Shown here piece after piece: positions 30,959 through 44,006 of a DNA stretch of 64,000 bases. Numbering within the stretch: position 1 is the stretch's first letter; every line of letters begins with the position of its first letter. The translations under genes were made by a program, and so were the position numbers. The stretch comes from Neostapfia colusana (taxonomy: Eukaryota > Streptophyta > Magnoliopsida > Poales > Poaceae), in assembly GCA_030760725.1 (NCBI GenBank), contig JASWHV010000002.1:64473900-64537899 (forward strand), in the 5' to 3' direction. The notes below the pieces were generated by a model. That model did no database searches. It worked only from the letters and a program-made list of their open reading frames with translations, and was not told where the DNA came from.

Positions 30959-33547
30959 TGTAAGGGCCTCAGTTTTTGACAAATATTTGAAGTGTTCATC
31001 ACCACACCACACACCTCATTTGAAGCAAGTTGATGAACACAAATGAAGAGCAAGTAACCACCATCAACATGCTCATTAGAGAACAAACTCACATATTGCA
31101 AAAGGGGTATTTCCCACATGTGATATAGAGGGGCTGGGCATATGAAAACTCCTACACATTGCTAAGGATGTCCATGCCAAGTTTCACCCAAATTCAAAAC
31201 CTTTTTGAGGTCATTTTGGGTATAGCTAGAAAGAGGGCAGTTTGAAACCATACTCAAATTCAAACTGTTTTTATCCCATGAATTTAAAAGTGGGAGGCAT
31301 ATTCTTATTCAGCACATTTTTGTGAGCCCACACTCCAATTTTCACTCCATTTGGAGTTGATCTTGACATGAGCTAAGTGGGACAAATTCAAACTTTATTT
31401 GAATTCCAAACTGAACTTGTGCTGAAATTCATTCAAACCAAACCCAATTTGAATTCTAATCAATTCAAATGGCTCATGGGTGAATAATTTGAATCACCAG
31501 GGGTATTTTGGGGCTCACTGTTTACAACAGTGATTAGGAGTAAATTTCAGAGGTTAAAACCCCTGGTGGGACCCACATGTCATAGAGAGAGGGAGGGAAA
31601 ACTTGCACACAAAGTCACAGCCTCGGTGGGAAATTCCACCGAGCAGCTGTCGGCTGTGCCACCGAGCAGCCACCGGCGCCACCAGCTGCTTCCCCTCTAC
31701 GCGCGCTGGCGCCCAGGGCGGCTTGCTCGCGCCTCCACGCGACCGGCACCGCCTCAGCCCGAGCAGGAGTCGGCTGGCTTTATCCCCTCGCGTGCAAACC
31801 CGAGCAGCGGCATTGTTTCTCTCCGCAGCTCTCTGCTCAATCGGGAAAACCAGAAACGATCTCCTCCTTCGTCTCTGAGCTGCTAGACAGCAACCTGAGA
31901 TCGCCCTCCACCTCCCCAACGCCAGAAACCCTGAGCTCCGACCTCCCTTGCCCGAAAACGATCGCCACCGCGGCGACCTAGCCTCAGCCGAGAGTCAGGC
32001 GCCCGTGGACAGCGTTCCACAGGCGTGTTCACGGTCCAGCAAGAGAGGCAACAGGAGCGCGCGACCACCGTGCTACTCTCCTCCAAGTTTGGAAGCAAAC
32101 CGTGAAGAATCCACGGCGAATTCTCAGTTTTTGCTCCGGCGACCTTAAACTGAGCTTCCGGTATGGATCCTTCAAATTCTCGCTCTAAGGTCCTTCTCTA
32201 GCTATCAAATATTGCACATAGACGCTGGACTAGCCGGCGATCAAGTTCCTTTCTGCATCCGTGGCGTGAAACTGTCTAGAAGTGACGAATTTCGAGCTCG
32301 ATCAAGGGTGGTAATGCGCGGCCATGATCGGTCACACGGTGCCGACCGACTTGCCGCCATCTTTGAACCCTTTTGACACCTTGTCGATCTTCCTAGAGGT
32401 ACACTGATTCTGTAGGACCGTTTGTTCGAGGTGTTGGCGGGTTAGAACCCACGGTCGACGGCGCCAAACCTCAACCGAGGCCGCGGCACGTCGCCGGGCT
32501 ATTTCTGATCACCGCCAGCCCGAACTGACACCACCGACGTGTTCCTAAACGTCGACAACCCCCTGGCGGCGAGTTTCAGACCATGGGAGGGCCGGCAGCG
32601 GCGAGCCGGCGAGCTCCGGGTCTGCTCCGGCGAAGGTGGCGGCGCGGGCGCGAGAGAGCGTCAGGAGGAAGACGAAGCCGGCTGGCCCACGCGTCAGCGG
32701 CTGAAAAATTTAAATCGGGATCGGGTGTGGCCGGGATCAGCTGTGCTGGCACGCAGGAACCCCGCAGACCACGGTGTGTCGTCGCCTCGGCGTGCGACGC
32801 GTGTCCCCGGGGCCCACCCGCAAGTTTAAACTTTTCCCCTGATTTTCAGATTTCCTTCAAACTTCAAATCCTCATAACTTGAGCTAGAAAGCTCCAAATC
32901 GAGTGAACCAAATTTTGTTGGATTCAGCTCTCTGAGCACTTTCCAGCAAATCAAGTTTCACTTCATGAAAACCCTTATTTCTCCAGAATTAATTCCTCAA
33001 AATTTAAACTGTTTGGAATTTTAACTGGAGAATCCTTTGGAGGAAAATCCTGAAATTTTGCTGGAATGTTTACCAGAATATTCTTGAACTACCATAAAAA
33101 TTTCAGATCCAATTGAGCTCATTTGATCCGACTAATGGTGTGATTAGTGGAACTGTTCCAGAGAAAATAGAAAATGTTCAGAAACATTTTCAGAATTTTC
33201 TCTGAAATTGTTTATCTCATATCTTTAGTTAGGAACCTTCAAATTAAGTGAGACCAACTCCATTAGAACCCTCTGAAAACCTAGTTTCCATAAAGTCATA
33301 GTATGTTTCATGAAAATCCTTAGAACACCCTAAAAGCCTTCAATTAAGGTCAAGTGCATAATTAATTGTGGAGGGCTCAAATGAGCTTTGCTGCAACTAA
33401 AACTTGACCAAATCTCTGTTTAGGTTGTAACCAAGCCCCAGAAAAGTTTCACAATCATTGGGTCTGTCTAGTAAGGGTTATAGACTTCACAAATTTAAAT
33501 TCAATCAAATGCATTTAAATTAATACATATACCTGTATATCATGTAG

Positions 33548-34806
33548 TCGCTAAGGTCGAGGAGGAACCCGAAGTCCTAGACTTCGTTACTCCGGAGGAG
33601 CAGCTAGCCTACGACCAAGAGCAGCAAGGCAAGCTCCGGTTTGCGATAACCTTTTTACAACTTTTTATTGTTTTGAGCACATACTTGAATACTATTATTC
33701 TTTATATTGGAGTCTTGTTTGGAAACCTAATTGCATAGCCAAGAAAACCATGGGTTGGGTTTAGGATTGCAAAACCCCGTTAGCTACTGCAAAGCTAAGT
33801 TAGGGTAGGATTCGGTACAAGTCGAGTAGTTGGAACTACTCACGAGCATAGGCTAGAGGCACTCGACTCGGGTAGAGATAGCACATGAAACACATGGCAA
33901 GAAAATGAGACCAAGCGGAGGGTAAGGGCAGCAGGACTTTGGGGCATGTGTGCTGTAGCTCCGCTTGTGTCGATTGAGGACCGAGCCGTGTGCGGGCCTG
34001 TTGAACAAGCTAGAACAGTACCGAAGACCTACCGGCTATATGGGAACCGGGAAACCGATGTAACTCGGGTAGCTGGATGTTGAGGCATAGCTGGTCGTTC
34101 AGAGGGTAGGTTGAGAGCTTGAGGTATAAATCGGCTGGCGGCACTGGGATGCGCGCGCAGAGACCACTTGCTCAGGTCGATTGGACCGGTTCAACATTTG
34201 GCTAACGGGTGAAAGGTAGTCGCGTACGGCGTCCGTGATGGTTGTTGTAGGCAACATCGAGTACGGGCGTACGTGACGGGTTGTTCGGGTAACCCTGCAG
34301 GTGTAAATCGATTATAATCGCCGTCCCTCGCGGTCAGCGAGTACCACTTGTTCACTGTACCGTGACATAGAACAGGCTAGTTACATGTTAAAATGCTGCT
34401 GATTGAAAGATGGACTTTGCATGTTAATGGTTTGTTGTAGTTTAGAGCTAACTAAAGTTCCGTTCAACTTTGGGCAAAGTACATGAGAGAAATGCGTTTC
34501 TTGTTTGATTGCGGCTCTCTCATGTGCCTTAGCGTAAGGTTCTCCACAACCTGCTGCTAAAACTTGAAAGTAAGGTTCTACTAATTAGGCGAGTCCTTGC
34601 AAATGATTTTTACCTCATGTCACCCATCACCCCTCATGTAGAAGTTCCATGTTTAGGAGAGACGGGTCAGTCTTGCTGAGCCTTCGTGCTCACTGCTTGT
34701 GTTTGAAGCTTTTGCAGGGTTCTATGAGGAAGGGACTCCCGAAGAGGAGACAGAACCCCTGGAGGGGAATCCCGTCGAGTGGGAGTCGTGCACGCCGCAG
34801 AGTTAG
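33548..34806 (+). CDS. Predicted spliced small-protein exons A and B inside LTR-2
   Basis: Exon A is 33548-33628 (acceptor CATGTAG, donor CAAG|GCAAGC). Exon B is 34718-34806 (acceptor TTTTGCAG, stop TAG 34804-34806). Lengths, phases and encoded residues are the same as in LTR-1. This copy adds no independent evidence, since the two LTRs are recent duplicates, but neither has gained a break in the frame. Confidence 0.5.
33824..34692 (+). other. Structured RNA block in LTR-2
   Basis: Hairpin 1 is at 33824-33841, hairpin 3 (GTTG/CAAC) at 34241-34255, hairpin 4 (ACATGAGAGA/TCTCTCATGT) at 34491-34525 and hairpin 5 at 34677-34692. All pair as in LTR-1, and hairpin 3 is intact here. Confidence 0.6.
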
Positions 34807-35036
34807 TGTGCGTGTGTGCTAGCAAGGACACGTTCAAGGGCTGAACGTGAACTTGATGCGTAGTCTACGCCCGTGAGTGTAGACTGGACTTGTTTTGATG
34901 TAAACATGTTCATAAACCACTTTATGTAATATAAACTTTACTTCCGCTTTGTACCTTTGACGTGTGTTATCCGGTGCTGTGGAACGCAGCACCCCTCAGC
35001 GTGATCCTGGCTCGACAAGACCGTGGGGTCATGTCA

Positions 35037-38000
35037 CAGCTGTATGCTTCAGACATTTTCGCAGTTGTGAAACATGGAAAACGTCATGAACACCAGAAAG
35101 AGATGCCGGTAGCTCCAGACTATACGCCGCTGGTCCACACTTCTAGGTGATAGCATAAGGTCCAATGAATCGGGGAGCGAGTTTCCCCTTCACACCGAAC
35201 GGTGCACGCCCTTCATCGGAGATACACGTGCTCTCCGACGTCAAAGTGCAGCGGTCGACGCCTATTATCAGCGTAGCTTTTTTGCCGGGATTGAGCGGCC
35301 TTCAAGTTGGCTTGAATCATCCGAACACACTCTTCGGCGTCGTTCACCACATCAACCCCGAATGTGACCATTTCACCGGACTCGCACCAGTTTAATGGGG
35401 TGCGGCATTTGCGACAGTAGAGAGCTTCGTAGGGTGCCATCTTGATACTCGCCTGATAGCCGTTGTTGTACGAGAATTCCGCCAACGGTAGGTGATCATC
35501 CCAGTTCCTACCGTGGTGGATGGCACATGCTCTCAACATGTCTTCTAGTACTTGATTCACCCTCTCTGTTCGCCCATCTGTCTGAGGGTGATAGGCGGAG
35601 CTCCTAATCAGCTTAGTACCCAATGCAGCGTGCAACTGCTCCCAAAAATGAGACACGAATAACGCGCCTCGATCTGAGACTATGGTCTTGGGTACCCCAT
35701 ATAAGCATAGAATTCTCGCTATGTACAGCTCCGCGTACTTGCCGACATTGTAATGTGTATGCACAGGAATGAAGTGAGCCGAGTTGGTTAATCGGTCAAC
35801 GATTACCCAAATGGAATCATGCTTATTGGAAGTCAGGGGTAATCCCACAATGAAATCCATGCTCACATCTTCCCATTTCCATGCCGGAATTTTCAGGGGT
35901 CGCAGCAGCCCTGATTTTCTCATATGATCAGCTTTCACTCATCTACACATATCACACTCGGATACATACTGCACTACCTCCCGCTTCATCCGCGTCCACC
36001 AAAATTTCTTTTTCAAATCTTGGTACATTTTGTTGCTGCCCGGATGAATGGAGTATTTAGACAAGTGAGCTTCATCAAGAATTTTCTTCCTCAGCTCCAT
36101 GTTCCGGGGTACAACTATGCGGTCATTAAACCACAATGTCCCCTCATCATCCTTCCGGAAACATTTGATTTCCCCGTTGTCTATCCGTCTCCGGAGATGT
36201 ACCATACCCTTATCAACCTTCTGAGCTGCAATGATGTCCTCCCTAATGGTAGGTATGAGGGCAAGGTTTTAGAGCGATCCATAAGGAACCAAGTACAAGC
36301 TCGGCTCTTCCTCCTCCACCGGTGTAATGGTGAGGTTATGGACATGTGATTTCCGACTCAGCGCGTCGGCAACCACATTCGCCTTGCCGGGGTGGTAATG
36401 AATCTCAATCTCATAATCCTTGATTAGTTCTAACCACCTCCTTTGCCTTATATTCAGCTCCTTCTGAGTGAAAATATACTTCAGTCTCTTGTGGTCGGTG
36501 TAGAGATGCACTAAATTCCCCAGGAGATAGTGCCTCCACATTTTAAGCGCCAACACCACAGCAGCAAGCTCAAGATCATGAGTCGGATAGTGCTGCTCAT
36601 GGTTCCGAAGTTGGCATGAGCCATATGCGACCACACGTCCTTCCTGCATCAACACGCAGCCGAGCCCAATACCGGACGCATCACAATACACGTCGAAGGG
36701 CTTGGTTGTATCCGGTTGAGCTAAGACCGGGGCTGTTGTGAGATGCTTCACTAATGCTTGGAACGCCCCTTCACATGCCGTGTTCCAAACATATTTTGTT
36801 CCCTTCTTCAGCAATTCTATCACCGGCTTAGCAAGCTTGGAGAAGCTTGGAATGAATCTCCGATAGTATCCCGCTAAGCCGAGGAAGCTTCTGACTTCAT
36901 GGACTGAAGTGGGAGCTTTCCATTTTCAGCACTTGCTCGATTTTGCTTGGGTCAACCGCAATGCCTTCCGCTGAGATGATATGTCCCAGAAATGGCACTT
37001 GGCTGATCCAAAACTCACATTTGCTGAACTTGGCGTAGATCTTGTGGTCTCGCAGTCGTTGAAGACGATCCTCAAGTGTTCGGTGTGTTCTGCTTCTGTC
37101 TTGGAGTAAACCAAGATATCATCAATGAACACCACCACGAACTTGTCCAGCTCCGGCATGAACACCGAGTTCATGAGATACATGAAATGGGCTGGAGCAT
37201 TAGTGAGACCAAAAGACATGACGAGATATTCATATAAGCCATATCTCATCGAGAAGGCCGTCTTCTGGATATCCTCCACTCGGATTTTTATTTGATGATA
37301 TCCGGAGCGAAGGTCCATCTTTGAGAACACACTTGCACCCACAAGCTGATCAAACAGGATGTCAATGCGGGACAGTGGGTATTTGTTCTTGATGGTGACG
37401 GCGTTGAGCGGCCGGTAGTACACACACAGCCTCAAGGTTTCATCCTCCTTCTTTACGAACAGCGCTGAGCATCCCCAAGGCGAGGAACTCGGCCTAATGA
37501 AACCTTTGCTCAACAGATCATTGAGCTGTTCTTTTTAGTTCAGCCAGCTCGTTTGGAGCCATTTTGTATGGTCTCCGTGATATTGGCGTAGTCCCGGGTG
37601 CAAGCTCAATCTTGAACTTGACATCCTGCTCAGGTGGCATGCCCGGAAGATCATCCAGAAACACATCGGGGTACTCCCGGGCTACGGGGATGTCCTCTAA
37701 CTTGAGAGCTTCAGCAGTATTAATTTCTGAAACTTCTCGGACTGGATTGTCTAGCACCAGGGAATGCAGACGGTGGAATGGAGAATTCAAATGAACCGTC
37801 CGTGTCTGAGTGTCCAGGACAGCGCCATGGTAGTGTAACCATGACATCCCTAAGATTGCATCAACCTTTTGCCCTGTAAGGATTATCATGGTGGTGGGAT
37901 ATAGCTTCCCACCTAAGCACAGAGGTACTTTTGGAATCATCATATTTGCAGAAATCTTCCCTCCCGGTGAGCAGATCATATATATGCAGTCGGTTGGGAA

Positions 38001-38249
38001 GACTTGCATTTGATGCTTAGCCACATAGGATGCACTTATAAAACTGTGGGTTGCACCAGAATCGAATAAAATGATGATTGCTTGGTCGTTGAGAGTGAAC
38101 GTACCCGCCAGCATGTTGTCTCCCTCTGGGGCGTCCTCATTGTCGAGGTTGCGAACGCCCCCAGTCCGCTGACCAACCTTCTTGACCGGAGGTCGGCCTC
38201 GAGCACCGCCCTGGAACTGGGCTTGCCCAATGCTCTGCTGCCCCTTGGG
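35037..38249 (-). pseudogene. Protease, RT, RNase H and integrase of Tekay element C
   Basis: Minus-strand pol closely related to G. Protease FDSGATHSF lies near 38067. RT has MDLRSGYHQI and FIDDILVYSK, RNase H has DVYCDASGIGLGCVL, and integrase has MDFIVGLPL, VSDRGALFVS and HPQTDGRTERVN. The 3' end is cut at 35037 within the segment before the chromodomain by insertion of the A/B complex, so the rest of C must lie left of the window. Decay: TGA 35939-35941 (an Arg CGA in relatives), TAA 36269-36271 (Tyr in relatives), a frameshift near 37075 and one between protease and RT near 37515, plus a single-base loss near 35200. The element is old and dead. Confidence 0.9.
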
Positions 38250-39352
38250 ACAGTCCTTCAAGAAACGGCCTTCCTGGCCACACGTAAAGCAAGTGTAGCG
38301 AGGCGGTCCTCCGCTGATCGGCGGACGGAAACCCGGGGCGCGTTGTGGCGGTGGGAACGCCCGAGGTACCATCTTCTGCTGCTGCTGCTGCTGTTGTTGC
38401 GGTTGCGGTGGTGGCATCGGCGGTCAGAATGGGGATGGCTGAAAAGAACGACCCCCGAACTGCTGAGGCTGCACCGATGGATGCCACTGCTGACCGGATG
38501 GTGTCCGATACACCATACGGTATTTCTCGGGAGCTCCACCCCCACTGCTGGGTGGAGTGCTGCGCTTCCGCTGCTCAGCCGCCAATTTCCGTTGAGCGTC
38601 TTCTTGCATGATCGCGGCATTAACGAGATCGTTGAAGGTGCCGCAATTGCATTGGACGAGATGCGTCTTCATCTCGGGGTGTAACCCCCGATAGAAATGC
38701 TCCCGCTTCTTCTCCTCGGTGGAGACGTAATCCAACGCATATTGCGCCAGATGGTTGAAGGCACGGGAGTAGTCATGGGCACTCCTCCCGCCCTGCTTCA
38801 GCTCCAAGAACTCTTGGAACTTCCGCTTCATTATCCCGGGAGGGATATGGTAGGCACGGAACGCCTCCCGGAATTATTCCCACTCCACGGCATGGCCAGC
38901 CGGACGTGAGGTGACATAATTCGCCCACCACACACCAGCGGCACCGTGAAGCTGCTGCGCTGTGAACAGAGTCTTTTGCCGCTCCGTACATTGGAGCAGC
39001 CCGAACTTGGACTCGATTGTCCGCAGTCAGTTGTCGGCCTCCAGTGGTTCTGCTGCTTCTGTGAACACTGGAGGGTGCGTACTCATGAAGTCCAAGTACG
39101 TCACCTCACGGGGCTCACGAGGCCCCCTCTCTTGACGCCCCCCTGCCTGGGACGTATTCTGCACGATCGTGCGGAGCAGGTCGGTCTGCTCCTCACGATT
39201 CCCCACCAGTGCCGCTATCACATCCGCTAGGGTAAGCGGAGGCGGTGGTGGTGGTTATTTCTGCGGGTGCTGTCGTAGGCAGGTGGCTGGGAGTCATCAC
39301 CTCCCTGCTGGCTAGAGCCACCAATCTCATGCGTGGTCCGAGTGCGAACCAT
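38250..39352 (-). pseudogene. Gag of Tekay element C
   Basis: The start is ATG 39352 (MVRTRTTHE, as in F), directly after GGTTGCAG. The frame is broken early in the Pro/Gln tract and again before 38990, but the gag domain is clear (THPPVFTEAAEPLEADN, MKRKFQEFLELKQGG, FNHLAQYALDYVSTEEKK, HFYRGLHPEMKTHL). TGA at 38424-38426 interrupts the frame just upstream of the zinc knuckle. That knuckle reads CFTCGQEGRFLKDC, with Arg where the zinc-binding His belongs. Gag and protease share one frame here, which shows the ancestral arrangement. Confidence 0.85.
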
Positions 39353-39920
39353 CTGCAACCATACGGCAATAACCATCAGTCCCGCCACATATTTCATGCA
39401 GTCCAATAAAATGGCATAAACATAATGACAGTAAAAACATGCGATACATCTCGTATGCAGATAATGTAATAACTTTGCACAAGCTACACCATTACCATAC
39501 CAAATACAAGCTAGTTAAATCCAATTTGACGGACTTCCTCTTTGGAAGTTCATCTCAACTAGGTTCGGTCACTACGAGACGTTAATATCGCTTTGTCATC
39601 ACGTATACTACCCTTTTATCTTCAATACGACACAAATATGGTCTCTAGCAAAAGAAAATTGAGTAGAACATATACTCAAATCTTTCACTAGTTGAAGATA
39701 ACCCCTCATGAGTGTGTTCTACCCCATTGGAAGTACTTAAACCCCATAGGGTACAACAATCTCTCAAATGAGTTCAACTGTCATTCCTCTGTCAGAATGA
39801 CCAGTTTCCACATATCCCAGATTTTGATCTGGTTCTGGGCATTTTCCTGACTCAAGCTGAATACCAAAGTTAAATTTAACTTCAGTATATTTCCAACGAG
39901 TATTTATTTGCCCTCAGATC
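39353..39920 (-). other. Part of the 5' leader of element C
   Basis: This matches, on the opposite strand, the leader of F from about 63130 to 63691 (for example the pieces around AACTTTGCACAAGC and CCAGATTTTGATCTGG). It is cut at 39920 by the start of LTR D. The 5' LTR of C is not seen in this window. Confidence 0.8.
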
Positions 39921-42712
39921 TGTAAAAGTCCCAAAAATGTGTATGAATAAAAACTATGGTTTGAGTTCATATGCGTGGCAATGACAGGAAAAATGGGACT
40001 TGCTAAAATTTTGCTTCATGCAAGGTAATACATGGATGAATATCCAACATGAGGTTCACCTTTTTATTTAAAAGTGTTGGACCAATAAGGAGTTAAATAC
40101 CTCTTTGCATGTAAGTTTAAAAATCAGATTTTAAATTCAAAGTTCACACATGTAGTGACCAAAAACTTTGAGTAAACATGCAGCCCTATAGTTGGGATTA
40201 TAGGGAAAAGTTTGCTCATAAACTTTTCAATTGTAGGGTGAGCTCAAAAGGGAGTTAAAGAGGAGGATTTGCAAACTTCAACCAAATTCAAATTTGGAAA
40301 AGCAAATTCAAACTGAATTGGAAGGATTCAAATTCTAACCCACACTTTAAACTCAGAATTGTGGGAATTAAGAGGATCAGCTTGAGAAGATATTTGGGGA
40401 GGAAATGTGGAGTGGGACCCACATGTCATAGAGCTAAAAGAGGAGCCTTGCACCTTAAGTATCAGCCCCAGTGGGGAAATTCGTCGAGCAGCACGTGGGC
40501 CACGAGCAGCTCCCACCGTGGAGCCACGGGGACGCTCGGCAGCGCCACCAGCTGCTGCATTTCCCCACATACGGCGCCCATAGGCGGTTCTGCGGCCTGA
40601 TCAACCCCCCCCTGGACGAAGCAAAGGCCGTCCCTTCTTCTCCTCCTCGTGAGCGCACGGCCAGCGACTGTCTTCCCCTCCGCCTCTCGGTCCGATCGGA
40701 AGAACGGCGAAACCACCACGCTCTTTCCTCCCCTGAGCTGCTAAACATCACCGCGAGCTCGGCCTCCACCTCCCTGACCCGCAAGCCAGCAAGCTGCGGC
40801 CTCCAGTGGCCGAGAACAACCGCCGCCGCGGCGACCTAAGCCGAGAAAGTCATCGGGCGCTCGTGGACAGCCCTCCACATCGGGTTTCCCGGCCGAGCGA
40901 TCACACCTACGGGCGCGCACGGGTGCGGTGCTGCTCTCAGCCCAAGCTCAGGCCATACTGTGAAGCATCGCCGGCGAATTTCAAAGTTTTGCTCCGGCGA
41001 CGTCAACCCGAGCATCCGGTATGGAAATCCAAAATTCTCCACTTCTATTCGTTCTTAGCTCGTCAAACTTTGCACGTAGGAGCTGGACTAGCCGGCGATC
41101 ATATTCTCTTAAGCATTCGTCGCATGAAAACCCTTTGGGGCGACGTATTTTGAGGTCCACCGATCACTTCTCCGGCGGAGCCATTTGGTCGCACGGCGAC
41201 AACCCATTTCCAGCCATTCCCGAGCCACTTTGAGGTGGTGTCGACCCTCCTAGATGTACGCTGGTGCTGTAGGGCTCGTCGGCACAAGCTTTTGAGGGCT
41301 GGAGACCCCGGGCGACGCTACCGGACTCCCACAGAGGCAGTTACACGTCGCCGGCCATGTTCCGGTCGTCGGCAGCCCTAACAAACCCCACAGCCCTGTT
41401 CCTCGAGGCCCTAAACCCCCTGGCAGCGAGTTGTAGCTCCGGCGGTGGCCGGGAAGGCCGGTCCGGCGAGCTTCCGGTTACTCCGGCGAGGGGGAGAGCG
41501 CGGGCGCGGGGAGGAAGCCGGAGGAAGAAGACGGAGCGTGGGCCCCGCCTGTCAGCAGCTCAGAATTCAAATCCGGGATCGGGTGTGGCCGGGATCCCAT
41601 GTGCTGGCGTGAAAAACCCCGTGGCCCCGGTGTGGCCCAATTCTGATTGGTTGGAATTCAAATAAGCGGGCCCAGTGGGATTTTCTATAGAAAAATAATT
41701 CCAGACTTAGCTCAATCTTTAGAAATTCATATCTCCCTGTGGAAAACTCCAATTTGAGTGATTCCAATTGGGTTGGATTCATCTTTCTGAGTTCTATCCA
41801 AATATGAACTCAGATTTGTATGAAAGTCAATATTATATTCTGGAAAATTCTTTGAAGGTTTTCTGAAAAAGAATTATTGAGGGAGTTTGGGTTATCCAAA
41901 AATACCCAAATTTTGCCAGAATATTCTTTAGCATAGTATTTACCTCCTGGCAAATTTTCAGCTCATTTGAAGATCATTTGAGTAGGAATTTGCTAAATGC
42001 AATCTACTGTGTTCAAAAGAGTCCAGAAACATTTTCAGAAAATGTTTCCCACTTCAAAAATCTGTTCTGAGCAATCCATAGCTCCAAAAATCATAGGAAA
42101 ATTTAAGCAAGCTCTATGGGACATACTTGGAATTGTAGTTCACTTAGTTGGGCATGAAAATGCACATTACTACAGAATTAATTCTATTGAGTACAAATGC
42201 TTAAAGAATTGTTCTGGGAGAACTACCCAAGTAAAAGGGCTGAATTTTGGACCAGATGACTCTCATGTGATCAAGAACTCACATGTAAATTATCAGCCCA
42301 ATATGAGTTCTGGAACTCCCTTTTCTTATTCTCCATACTTATGTATAAGGGAAAAATACATAAGAGATATTGTGAGAATTATGGAGGACACAATATGACT
42401 CCACATTAGCTGCAATTTGGCAAGTTAAATCTTAGGTAGTATAGAACCTTCTGTAAAAGTTTTGAGGCCATTGGAGTTCTTGTTCTTCAGTTGCACTCAA
42501 ATCTTTTCAGCTTATCTATTATGTTCATTAGAGAAAAGGGTTAGTGTATATCTAAGGGCCTTAAGGTCAAATTAGTTTAATTCTGTTCTTTGCACAACAG
42601 AGGCAAACCAAGCCATGCTTGGCTTTTCCACACAACCTCTGTTCTTAAGAAAGTAATTCTATGACTTCTTTCCATTACATTCTATAAAATATGTGCATAT
42701 GCATTTCAATAG

Positions 42713-44006
42713 GAACCACAACGAACGGGACTCAAAGGAGTGATTCATCGAAGTGGATCAAGCTCCGAAGAGTCAAGGGTGGATCTGCAAGGACACTAAC
42801 TGATATATACGACTACCCTGCAAAACAGGTAAGCTCCGGTTTGCATTTAACAGCTGTTAAGTTTTTATTTTGTACTCACTTTCCGTCAAGATATGAACTG
42901 TGCATTAGGTCTAGTGATTGATACTCCTCTTGCATAGCCAAATGACCCATGGAGTATTGGGTAGGTGTCTTTCACCGTGTAGGACTGCCATGCTTAAGTA
43001 CGGTTCGGTAGAAGTCGAGTGGTGAGATGCTACTCGCAGATTTAGGAACAACAGGGGCATACGGGATTGGTTCGTAATTGAATTAGCAAGTTAAAGTTGA
43101 GACCGGAAGGTTGTAGGAGCAGCAGGACATAGGGGCCTGGGTGCTGTAGACCTGTCCGTGTCGATCAAGGACCGATCCGTATGCGGCCCTGTTGAACAAG
43201 TTTGAGTTGTGTACCGGACTCATGCTGGCTATATGGGACCCAGTAAACCGATGTACCTCGGGAAGCTGTCGTTGGGACTTTTCGGGTCGCCTCAGGCGGA
43301 CGGCCGGTGTGCAGTATGTGGGGAATATTCTCATGACATCTCACGTCGGAAGGTGCACCATGAGCGTAGCTACTGTACGGGGCGACTTGATCGATTCAGC
43401 GGGGGTGAAACGGGGGAAAGGCTGCCACGTACGACATCAGTGATGGTTGTTGTAGGCAACGTCGAGTACGGGCGTACGTGTCGTGTAGTCCGGGTGTTAT
43501 TGATTTGAATCACCGTCGCTCGCGGAATGGACCGAGCATACTTGTTCTCACAGTCGTGACGTAGTAAGAACTTGCATGAGAAAGGAACTAATCATCTTGA
43601 TGTGAAGTATTATTCTACCTTGTATTGAAGCTTGATGAATAGGCTAGTGCAAACTCGATTCTTTTATGCCAGAGCAATTTATATCGGGGGAAAGCGTTTC
43701 TTGTCTGATTGTGGACTCCCGATGTGGCGTGCCCAGGGTTACTTAAAATTCTGCAATTAGTACCTGAAAGTAAGGATGCACTTTTAGGCGAGTTAATTAT
43801 GCTTATGTCATCCTATGTTAGGTTCATAACCTCACTTAGAGTTTCATGTTTAGGGTGACGGTTAAGTCTTGCTGAGCATTATGCTCACGGATGCTATCCG
43901 AGTTGTTTTGCAGGTAATTGACTCGATGCTTATGAGAAGGGATGCCGATGAGACTCGGGAACCTACGAGTGCTTACTCAAAGAGCATCCTCGCCGCTGCA
44001 GATTGA
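42713..44006 (+). CDS. Predicted spliced small-protein exons A and B inside LTR D
   Basis: Exon A (42713-42828) follows GCATTTCAATAG and ends at a canonical donor AACAG|GTAAGC; it opens with two bases of a split codon, as in the other LTRs. Exon B (43914-44006) follows GTTGTTTTGCAG and ends in TGA 44004-44006. Here both junction sides fall between codons, unlike LTR-1 and G, yet the joined frame is still open. Exon A is longer (38 codons) and not acidic (KWIKLRRVKGGS). Exon B includes RRDADETREPTSAYSK. The protein differs much more here than the exon layout does, so coding status is less sure than for G. Confidence 0.4.
43016..43887 (+). other. Structured RNA block in LTR D
   Basis: Hairpin 1 is CGAGTGG/CTACTCG at 43016-43036, with one G-U pair. 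Hairpin 2 is CTGG/CCAG at 43225-43243 with loop CTATATGGGAC. Hairpin 3 is GTTG/CAAC at 43446-43460, before ACGGGCGTACGTG. Hairpin 4 is ATCGGGGG/CTCCCGAT at 43683-43723 with GCGTTTCTTGTCTGATTG in the loop. Hairpin 5 is TGAGC/GCTCA at 43873-43887. Confidence 0.6.

Larger units (their letters stand above)
1..35036 (+). mobile_element. Tandem Tekay-type gypsy complex A/B (LTR-int-LTR-int-LTR)
   Basis: Copy A enters from the left edge with the 3' end of pol. It is followed by a full LTR (1545-5629), the complete but interrupted internal region of copy B (5630-30958) and another LTR (30959-35036). The middle LTR has a polypurine tract on its left and a primer-binding site on its right, so both copies share it. 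Pol of A (1-1475) is nearly identical to pol of B (29412-30889), including a shared premature stop. This fits unequal recombination between the two LTRs of one element. Copy B was later split by copia element K. The right end abuts minus-strand pol of element C, which was the insertion target. Confidence 0.85.
30959..35036 (+). repeat. Tekay LTR-2, 3' LTR of copy B
   Basis: The LTR is 4078 bp and nearly identical to 1545-5629. It ends CATGTCA and is followed at once by minus-strand pol of element C (CAGCTGTATGC). The differences from LTR-1 are scattered substitutions and small indels. It keeps exon A, the hairpins (including an intact hairpin 3, GTTG/CAAC at 34241-34255) and exon B. Confidence 0.92.

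Noticed and set aside
41997..42398. 133-codon ORF in LTR D
   Set aside because: AT-rich, absent from the equivalent place in the other LTRs, and it overlaps conserved noncoding blocks.
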